In this document: positions 1-5,114 of the stretch, in pieces
Layout: each line of letters opens with the position of its first letter
Position numbering within the stretch: position 1 is the stretch's first letter
Assembly (NCBI GenBank): GCA_017935825.1
Contig: JAGBGW010000249.1
Span: 1-8,632 of the forward strand
Source of the DNA: Clostridia bacterium
GTDB taxonomy: Bacteria > Bacillota > Clostridia > Christensenellales > Maliibacteriaceae
DNA: 8,632 bases
Direction: 5' to 3'
Program-made: the position numbers and the translations under genes
The notes under the pieces: generated by a model
What the model was told of the DNA's origin: nothing
Databases searched by the model: none
What the model saw: the letters and a program-made list of their open reading frames with translations, nothing else

Positions 1-610
1 TCAAGACGGGATTGTTCTTGGTACGACGGGAGAGGATGCGGATGACACGGCGGATCTCGCCGTCACGACCGATGACGGGATCAAGCTTGCCTGCTTTGGC
101 AAGGGCGGTCAGATCCATGCCGTATTTTTGAAGCACGTCATAGGTATCTTCGGGGTTATCGGAGGTGATGCGGCGGTTGGAACGGACTTTTGCCAGTGCC
201 TGCAAAAATGCATCTTTGGTGATGCCGCGAGCGCCAAGCCACTTGGACATTCCCCGATCTGCCAGCATTGCAAGGTAGAAATGCTCGGTGCCGATATACT
301 CGTCGCCGAAGGATTCTGCCTCCTTCTGGGCTTTGACCAGCACCTGACCCAGTGCACGGGTCACGTCGGGCGCGTTTGCCCCACCGCTGATGCGCGGCAG
401 ACGGGAAAGCTCCATCTGCACGTCATGGATCATGCGGGAAATGTCAACCTGCATCCCCTCCAAAAGCTTGGGGATCAGGCCGTCGTTTTGTTTGAGCATG
501 GCAAGGTGCAAATGCTGTACATCCACCTGTGCGTGCTCGTATTCCAAGGCAAGTGCCTGTGCGCTTTGCAGCGCCTGCGCCGCCTTCTGTGTCCAGTTAT
601 TCATTTCCAT
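1..610 (-). CDS. clpB: ATP-dependent chaperone ClpB, N-terminal part (runs off the left edge)
   Basis: ClpB is the cytoplasmic AAA+ disaggregase that works with DnaK to solubilise heat-aggregated proteins. 203 codons are visible. Residues about 4-150 are the double Clp N-terminal domain (NNWTQKAAQALQSAQ, then LALEYEHAQVDVQHLHLAML, and in the second repeat DEYIGTEHFYLAML). The ClpB-typical linker TSDNPEDTYDVLQKYGMDLT follows, and then the entry to the first ATPase domain, GKLDPVIGRDGEIRRVIRIL and SRRTKNNPVL. The Walker A motif would come just beyond the window. The TSDNPEDTY linker and LEYEH start separate it from ClpC. The ATG at 610 is preferred because AAAGGAG (625-619) ends 8 nt upstream; a second in-frame ATG at 604 would be 14 nt away. 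The gene has its own promoter and a CtsR-like operator upstream and is separated from rnpB by a long repeat-bearing spacer. The 3' part and both full ATPase domains are not visible. Confidence 0.95.
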   Translation of the reverse strand, partial: MEMNNWTQKAAQALQSAQALALEYEHAQVDVQHLHLAMLKQNDGLIPKLLEGMQVDISRMIHDVQMELSRLPRISGGANAPDVTRALGQVLVKAQKEAESFGDEYIGTEHFYLAMLADRGMSKWLGARGITKDAFLQALAKVRSNRRITSDNPEDTYDVLQKYGMDLTALAKAGKLDPVIGRDGEIRRVIRILSRRTKNNPVL

Positions 611-690
611 ATGGTAAACTCCTTTCCCCATTTGTAAACTCAAGCTCTCTGCCCTGTTTGGCAAGGCATTTCGGAAGATCAAATTTAGTC

Positions 691-707
691 TTTGACTTTC
701 CTTGACT
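691..707 (-). promoter_or_regulatory. CtsR-like heat-shock operator of clpB
   Basis: Read on the minus strand the site is AGTCAAGGAAAGTCAAA. The CtsR consensus is a direct heptad repeat RGTCAAA-NAN-RGTCAAA, and this site differs from it at one position (last base of the first heptad). It begins 2 nt after the -10 hexamer and covers the expected transcription start, where bound CtsR would block RNA polymerase. CtsR is the repressor of clp genes in Firmicutes. No CIRCE element (HrcA operator) was seen here. Control by CtsR is inferred from the motif and position. Confidence 0.8.
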
Positions 708-709
708 TT

Positions 710-738
710 AATATACCCCTTGTTCATCGTCCTGTCAA
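710..738 (-). promoter_or_regulatory. SigA-type promoter of clpB
   Basis: On the minus strand a perfect -35 TTGACA (738-733) is followed by a 17-nt spacer and a -10 TATATT (715-710, one mismatch to TATAAT). The expected start is near 703, giving a leader of roughly 90 nt before the ATG at 610. This is the best promoter in the window. A strong vegetative promoter overlapped by a repressor site is the usual layout for CtsR-controlled clp genes. Confidence 0.85.
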
Positions 739-849
739 GGGTGCAGATAAAAATATTGTGTGCGGTGTTAAAAGAGATTATGTGGGAATTTGGTTACTGC
801 GCGGCAGGCAAAGGTTGATGGGTACTGCAAGGAGGGCGTTCAGACGTTA

Positions 850-879
850 CAGATCCTTCGGCTTCGCTCAGGATGACAG
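850..879. repeat. Short stem-loop repeat, ATCCT...AGGAT type
   Basis: The unit has arms ATCCT (853-857) and AGGAT (870-874) around a TCGGCTTCGCTC centre, flanked by CAG on the left and GACAG on the right. From memory, near-identical strings ending in CTCAGGATGACA recur as dispersed repeats in many unrelated bacterial genomes. That recall was not checked by a search. Only one copy is present in the window, so repeat status rests on recognition. Confidence 0.5.
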
Positions 880-900
880 ATGGTGGTTGATCGGGCGATT

Positions 901-924
901 GTAGGGGCGGTCATTGACCGCCCG
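901..924 (-). repeat. Palindromic repeat unit 1, inverted relative to units 2-4
   Basis: Arms GGGCGGTCA (905-913) and TGACCGCCC (915-923) surround a single central T, a perfect 9-bp palindrome. The flank GTAG (901-904) is the complement of the CTAC that follows units 2-4, so this copy is in the opposite orientation. It has the same architecture as unit 2, with the inner arm bases changed on both sides. Confidence 0.75.
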
Positions 925-953
925 CCTGCGTTGGAGCGTGATCGTACGTTTTC

Positions 954-982
954 GGGCGACCATTGGTCGCCCCTACGGTGGC
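954..982 (+). repeat. Palindromic repeat unit 2
   Basis: Arms GGGCGACCA (954-962) and TGGTCGCCC (964-972) surround a central T, followed by CTACGGTGGC. Compared with unit 1 the outer GGGCG/CGCCC is the same, while the inner GTCA/TGAC is replaced by ACCA/TGGT, so pairing is kept. The downstream flank up to about 1001 (including ACGACCAAACA) is repeated 80 bp further on after unit 3. Confidence 0.75.
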
Positions 983-1031
983 ACAGATGGACGACCAAAC
1001 ATTTCTCATTCAATCCAGCATTTGATACGTT

Positions 1032-1062
1032 GGGACGTCGGGTCGCCGTCCCCTACGGTGGC
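1032..1062 (+). repeat. Palindromic repeat unit 3
   Basis: Arms GGGACG (1032-1037) and CGTCCC (1047-1052) surround a 9-nt centre, followed by CCTACGGTGGC. The segment 1051-1081 aligns with 971-1001 at a constant 80-bp offset, with 26 of 31 positions identical by eye. The arm sequence differs from units 1 and 2 but still pairs. Confidence 0.7.
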
Positions 1063-1110
1063 AATAACAGACGACCAAACAAATTCCTTCTTTCAAGCAG
1101 TTTACACGGC

Positions 1111-1140
1111 GGCAGGAGCAAGTCCCTGCCCTACGGTAGC
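1111..1140 (+). repeat. Palindromic repeat unit 4
   Basis: Arms GGCAGG (1111-1116) and CCTGCC (1125-1130) surround an 8-nt centre, followed by CTACGGTAGC, the same 3' flank as units 2 and 3 with one change. It starts 79 bp after unit 3, as unit 3 starts 78 bp after unit 2. Confidence 0.7.
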
Positions 1141-1185
1141 GTGGAAGGTTTATCGTGCATTGTAAACCTCTCCCCTTTTTTCACA

Positions 1186-1218
1186 TAAAAAATACACCGA
1201 AGGGGATTTCCTTCGGTG
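1186..1218 (-). terminator. Intrinsic terminator of rnpB
   Basis: On the minus strand CACCGAAGG (1218-1210) pairs with CCTTCGGTG (1203-1195) across a 6-nt loop, followed by TATTTTTTAT. The 9-bp GC-rich stem with a U-run is a standard Rho-independent terminator. It begins 12 nt after the expected mature 3' end of RNase P RNA and probably ends the whole cluster. Confidence 0.92.
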
Positions 1219-1230
1219 CATGAATTTAAA

Positions 1231-1570
1231 TGATATGAGTCGGATCTGTAAGCCGAGTTTTGTCTTGAACGGTCATCTATCTAGGCCTGCTGTTACCAAC
1301 AGGCTCAAGCGATTATTAGGCAATGTGACGGGCCGCCACGCTCTGCCAGCAATCTTGCTCCGGATGGGGTTTACAGGACGGACAAGTCGCCATGCCGTCG
1401 GTGAGCTCTTACCTCGCCTTTCCACCCTTACACGTGTTTCCACATGCGGTATATCTCTGTTGCACTTTCCCTGAAGTCGCCTCCGCCGGGTGTTACCCGG
1501 CACCCTGCCCTGTGGAGCTCGGACTTTCCTCGCGGCTTTCGCCCCGCGACCGTCCGACCCGCTCATATCA
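1231..1570 (-). ncRNA. rnpB: RNase P RNA, bacterial class A
   Basis: This is the catalytic RNA of ribonuclease P, which removes 5' leaders from pre-tRNAs together with the RnpA protein. Hallmarks on the minus strand are GAGGAAAGTCCG (1531-1520), the GGGCAGGGTGCC block, GTGCAACAGAGA, GTAAGGGTGGAAAGG, GGTAAGAGCTCACC, CCGGAGCAAG (about 1363-1354), GCTTGAGCC (1310-1302), GGCCTAGAT, and the 3' block AACTCGGCTTACAG. The P15-P17 region and a CGGCCCG loop (1335-1329) are features of class A, not the B. subtilis class B. The ends were set by P1: TGATATGAG (1570-1562) pairs with CTCATATCA (1239-1231), giving about 340 nt. Its 5' end is 11 nt after the stop of the upstream gene; only a weak -10-like TACAAT (1577-1572) with no good -35 is present, so transcription from the upstream operon followed by processing is possible. 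The exact mature ends are inferred. Confidence 0.96.
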
Positions 1571-1581
1571 AATTGTAAACT

Positions 1582-2292
1582 TTAGTCTTCAAGATACAGA
1601 ATACGTCCGCAGTTTTCGCATTCCACGATGCCGCCGTCGCTCTTGGCACGGGACAGGACATACTGTGCAATTTCCATGCTGCAGCCCTGGCACTGGTTTG
1701 CGATAACGCGTGCCACGGGGTTTGCACGGCGACCCTTGATGCTCTTGTACTTCTTCAAAAGAGCGGAGTCGATGCCCTCGCCCATCTTGTCGCGCTGTGC
1801 GCGAAGGGGTGCGGTCTGCTCATCCAGCTTTGCAGCTTCTTCCTCGTACTTTGCCTTGAGTACGGGGTACTCTTTCTTTGCACGGGCGATGCCGGCACGC
1901 ATTTCCTCAAGCTGCTTTGCCTGGGTTTTCAGCTGTTCCGTCAAACGGGAAAGCTCCTTCTCGCGGCGCGCCATGGTATCCGCCCACTGGTTGGACTTCT
2001 GTCGCATGGCGTTGAGCTGCTCGCGGGTCATGTTCCCGAAATCATCCTCTGCTGCCTCATATTCTGCGGCAGAAGCGGCGCATTCACGGGCGACCAAAGC
2101 CAGTTTACCCTGAATTTCCTGTGCCTGACCTTCCATGCGGGCAACGCTTGCCTGCTGTTCCTTCAAATATGCAACGGTCTTTGCATAACGCTGGCGAAGC
2201 TGCGAATTGCGAAGAACGCTTTCCATTTTATCGATTTGGAGATCAACCTGCTGATACTGCCAAAGCTGCTCCAATTGCTGTCTGTAATCCAA
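1582..2292 (-). CDS. Coiled-coil protein with C-terminal C4-type zinc ribbon (former DUF164 family)
   Basis: This protein of 236 residues has a long, charged, heptad-like helical region (about 1-170, such as ARREKELSRLTEQLKTQAKQ) that should form an antiparallel coiled-coil hairpin. A C-terminal zinc ribbon follows, with C201-QG-C204 and C225-EN-C228. This matches the zf-RING_7 / C4-type zinc-ribbon family, whose members include Helicobacter HP0958 (FlgZ) and the chlamydial CT398 protein. The molecular role in Clostridia is not established. The CQGC segment after the basic KKYKSIKGRR stretch suggests nucleic-acid or partner binding, but that is inference. The start is TTG: no in-frame ATG lies upstream, and the family N-terminus (LEQLWQYQQVDLQIDKME) requires it. 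It follows the NIF3-like gene by 41 nt and precedes rnpB by 11 nt. The pairing of NIF3 with this family, near rnpB, also occurs in Actinobacteria, which supports a shared role. Confidence 0.9.
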   Translation of the reverse strand: MDYRQQLEQLWQYQQVDLQIDKMESVLRNSQLRQRYAKTVAYLKEQQASVARMEGQAQEIQGKLALVARECAASAAEYEAAEDDFGNMTREQLNAMRQKSNQWADTMARREKELSRLTEQLKTQAKQLEEMRAGIARAKKEYPVLKAKYEEEAAKLDEQTAPLRAQRDKMGEGIDSALLKKYKSIKGRRANPVARVIANQCQGCSMEIAQYVLSRAKSDGGIVECENCGRILYLED

Positions 2293-2304
2293 TATCGCTA
2301 CACA

Positions 2305-2311
2305 TCCTTTT
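2305..2311 (-). promoter_or_regulatory. Ribosome binding site for the TTG-start zinc-ribbon gene
   Basis: AAAAGGA (2311-2305) lies 12 nt before the TTG at 2292, longer than the usual 5-9 nt. An ATG at 2305-2303 directly abuts it but is in another frame. Weak spacing plus a TTG start predicts modest translation. Confidence 0.5.
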
Positions 2312-2333
2312 CAAACTGATCCAAACAAATCTC

Positions 2334-3170
2334 TCACCGATAGATACGCCCCGTGACAAGATTATCTGCGTGGCATACTACAGGTACTTTACATTGTACC
2401 GCATAAAGCTTCTTTTGTAAAGTCGAAGCGATGCAAGGCAGCACAATCTGTTCCGTTTCGGCATGACCTGCCACGATCAGGCAGATGCCAAGGTACTTTG
2501 CAAGCAAGCGCTCGTGATGCTTTGCCTCCCCCGTGATGAGCACGTCGGCGCCTGCCGCCGCCGCATCTTCAATCAAAGAGCCGCCTGCGCCGCCGCAAAG
2601 TGCGATGGAGGAAATATCGCGCGATCTTTCGCCCACGATCTCCACACCCTCGATGCCCAAAGCACGGGCAGTGTCAAGTGCAAGGGATTCAAGGGTCACG
2701 CGCATGCGGGTTTTCGGTGCTGCAAGGCGCGCCAAACCGCAGGGCATGTTTTCGTCGCCGCAAGTGTGGCTGTCTTTCAAAGGGCCTTTATTTTCCAGAC
2801 CCAGCACATCGCAAAGGCAGTCGTTTACGCCCTGCCATGCACGATCAAGGTTGGTGTGGGCGGCATAAAGGCTGATGCCTTCACGGGCACAGAGAAGAAG
2901 CACATCCGCATCGGGATTGCCGCCCTGTGCGGTGAAGCGTTTGGGCGCACCGCCAAAGAACATGGGATGGTGGGTCACGATCATATTGCAGTTTTGACGG
3001 ATGGCATCTTCCACCACGTCTTCGCAAGGGTCAAGTGCCACATAGATGCCGCGCACCTCGTCATGCCGCCAGCCAATCAGAAGACCGCAGTTGTCATAAG
3101 TTTCCGCCCACGGTTCGGGTGCAAAGTTCTGCATGATGCGTTCCACATCTGCCACGGTACATACGCCCAT
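2334..3170 (-). CDS. NIF3-like dinuclear metal-centre protein (YqfO/YbgI family)
   Basis: Members of the NIF3/DUF34 family form toroidal hexamers with a dinuclear metal site. A GTP cyclohydrolase I type 2 label is often copied to them, but their true reaction is uncertain. With the start used here the protein has 278 residues. Metal-ligand motifs are THHP (H67, H68), AHTNLD (H105, D109) and GHAETE (H236, E240), with the GEAKHH strand at about 214-219. The N-terminal segment YDNCGLLIG is family-typical. It lacks the extra PII-like domain inserted in longer Firmicute homologues such as B. subtilis YqfO. The ATG at 3170 is chosen over 3176 because AAAGGGG ends 7 nt before 3170 but only 1 nt before 3176. 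It lies 34 nt after trmK, the order also known in Bacillus, and 41 nt before the zinc-ribbon gene, probably in one transcript. Confidence 0.93.
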   Translation of the reverse strand: MGVCTVADVERIMQNFAPEPWAETYDNCGLLIGWRHDEVRGIYVALDPCEDVVEDAIRQNCNMIVTHHPMFFGGAPKRFTAQGGNPDADVLLLCAREGISLYAAHTNLDRAWQGVNDCLCDVLGLENKGPLKDSHTCGDENMPCGLARLAAPKTRMRVTLESLALDTARALGIEGVEIVGERSRDISSIALCGGAGGSLIEDAAAAGADVLITGEAKHHERLLAKYLGICLIVAGHAETEQIVLPCIASTLQKKLYAVQCKVPVVCHADNLVTGRIYR

Positions 3171-3177
3171 ATCCATT

Positions 3178-3184
3178 CCCCTTT
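3178..3184 (-). promoter_or_regulatory. Ribosome binding site that sets the NIF3-like start
   Basis: AAAGGGG (3184-3178) is 7 nt from the ATG at 3170 and 1 nt from the ATG at 3176. The second spacing is too short for initiation, so the shorter protein is favoured by two residues. Confidence 0.7.
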
Positions 3185-3204
3185 CTAAATTTAAAATTCA
3201 AAAC

Positions 3205-3897
3205 TCAAAAATATCGTTCCAGAAGTTCCGCCGTCTGTGCAAGATTTTCCTGCAGCTGCTGTGCTCTGTGGCTATCGTCTGCGCCTGCACGGCAGATCTG
3301 CTCATAGGCTTTTTGCATGGCGGCGCGGTGTTTTTCAATCAGCTGCTTTGCAAGGGCATCGCCGCGAAGGACGGGTTTATAGCCGAACAGGTCAAAGATG
3401 CCGCCGGGGTTTTGCTCTGCCCCTTCTTTGACACACATCAAAGCGTAGATTCTGCCTGCATCGAGGATCAGCGTTTCTTCCTCGATCATCCAGTGATGCT
3501 CCCGAAGATAGCCGCGCAGTGCCTCGGTATCGCAGGAAGGAAGAAGGTAAAGCCTGCCGATTTTTCTCGCCTGCGCATCCCCTGCCTCGATGATCTTGGA
3601 GATCACAAGTCCGCCGATGCCCGCGATAACACAGGCGTCGATATGGTCGTCCTCCCCCACGACGGCAAAACCGTCGCCAAGGCGGCAATCCACCAAATTC
3701 TCAATTCCCAGCTCTCTTGCCAGCTGTTTTGCCTTGGCAAGGGAATCGCGGCTCACATCTGCGGCGATCATGTGTTTTGCGATCCCACGCTCGATCAACG
3801 CCGCTTCCACATGGCCGTGGTCACAGCCGATATCCAGCACCGTGCCGCAGGGCGTGATCGCCTGCACAAGTGTTTCCAATCGCAGGGAAAGTGCCAT
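3205..3897 (-). CDS. trmK: tRNA (adenine22-N1)-methyltransferase
   Basis: TrmK uses S-adenosylmethionine to methylate N1 of adenine 22 in the D-loop region of tRNAs such as tRNA-Ser. The 230-residue protein has a class I Rossmann methyltransferase domain at about 1-165: motif I VLDIGCDHGHVEAAL (20-34), the acidic strand end AADVS (45-49), LGDGFAV (73-79) and the TrmK-typical ACVIAGIGG (88-96; IAGMGG in many homologues). The C-terminal part, from about 180, is helical and charged (QLIEKHRAAMQKAYEQI), consistent with the coiled-coil tail of TrmK. The ATG at 3897 has a strong AGGAGG (3910-3905) 7 nt upstream. It lies directly after rpoD, separated by a 72-nt gap with a stem-loop, and before the NIF3-like gene. 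The rpoD-trmK-NIF3 order is conserved with Bacillus (sigA-cccA-trmK-yqfO). Confidence 0.93.
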   Translation of the reverse strand: MALSLRLETLVQAITPCGTVLDIGCDHGHVEAALIERGIAKHMIAADVSRDSLAKAKQLARELGIENLVDCRLGDGFAVVGEDDHIDACVIAGIGGLVISKIIEAGDAQARKIGRLYLLPSCDTEALRGYLREHHWMIEEETLILDAGRIYALMCVKEGAEQNPGGIFDLFGYKPVLRGDALAKQLIEKHRAAMQKAYEQICRAGADDSHRAQQLQENLAQTAELLERYF

Positions 3898-3928
3898 ATG
3901 CCTTCCTCCTTTTTATAAAGACGAAGAC

Positions 3929-3949
3929 CGCGGAAAGGTTTTTTCCGCG
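3929..3949 (-). terminator. Stem-loop after rpoD, weak terminator or processing element
   Basis: On the minus strand CGCGGAAA (3949-3942) pairs with TTTCCGCG (3936-3929) across a 5-nt loop, 20 nt after the rpoD stop. The sequence that follows (GTCTTCGTCTTTATAA) is pyrimidine-rich but lacks a clean U-run. A leaky terminator or an mRNA-stabilising hairpin that lowers expression of the genes from trmK onward is the likely reading. Confidence 0.5.
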
Positions 3950-3969
3950 ATCTTTGATGTAATGCCAAC

Positions 3970-5100
<1,131 letters not shown>

Positions 5101-5114
5101 GTTAGACCTCCATG

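Larger units (their letters stand above)
739..1185. other. Non-coding spacer between clpB and rnpB, rich in palindromic repeats
   Basis: This stretch of about 450 bp contains no convincing gene. Short open frames on the plus strand lack ribosome sites and run through palindromes. It holds one short stem-loop repeat (850-879) and four GC-rich palindromic units (905-1134), listed separately. The part from 739 to about 849 has no structure I can name beyond lying upstream of the clpB promoter. At 1146-1169 there is a weak AT-rich inverted repeat (AGGTTTA with TAAACCT). The region appears to be a landing place for chromosomal repeat elements. Confidence 0.75.

Noticed and set aside
611..740. CIRCE (HrcA) operator before clpB
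   Set aside because: No TTAGCACTC/GAGTGCTAA inverted repeat is present in the leader or promoter; only the CtsR-type site is seen.
905..1134. Possible CRISPR array, given regularly spaced repeats
   Set aside because: The repeats are palindromes with differing arms, one is inverted, spacing is about 78-80 bp and flanks are partly duplicated. There are no near-identical direct repeats with unique 30-40 bp spacers and no cas genes.
1146..1181. Plus-strand hairpin AGGTTTA/TAAACCT followed by a T6 run
   Set aside because: The stem is AT-rich with a 10-nt loop, the T-run starts 6 nt after it, and no plus-strand gene lies upstream that would need a terminator.
692..1188. Short plus-strand open frames in the clpB-rnpB spacer
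   Set aside because: They run through palindromic repeats, lack ribosome sites and encode Arg/Pro-rich sequence typical of spurious translation.
1572..1600. Promoter for rnpB based on TACAAT
   Set aside because: The -10 is good, but no hexamer resembling TTGACA occurs at 16-18 nt and there is no TGn extension, so it was not listed as a separate promoter.
2463..3188. Plus-strand open frame of about 240 codons opposite the NIF3-like gene
   Set aside because: Same reason: the minus-strand NIF3-like protein has complete metal-binding motifs, while the antisense product resembles nothing.
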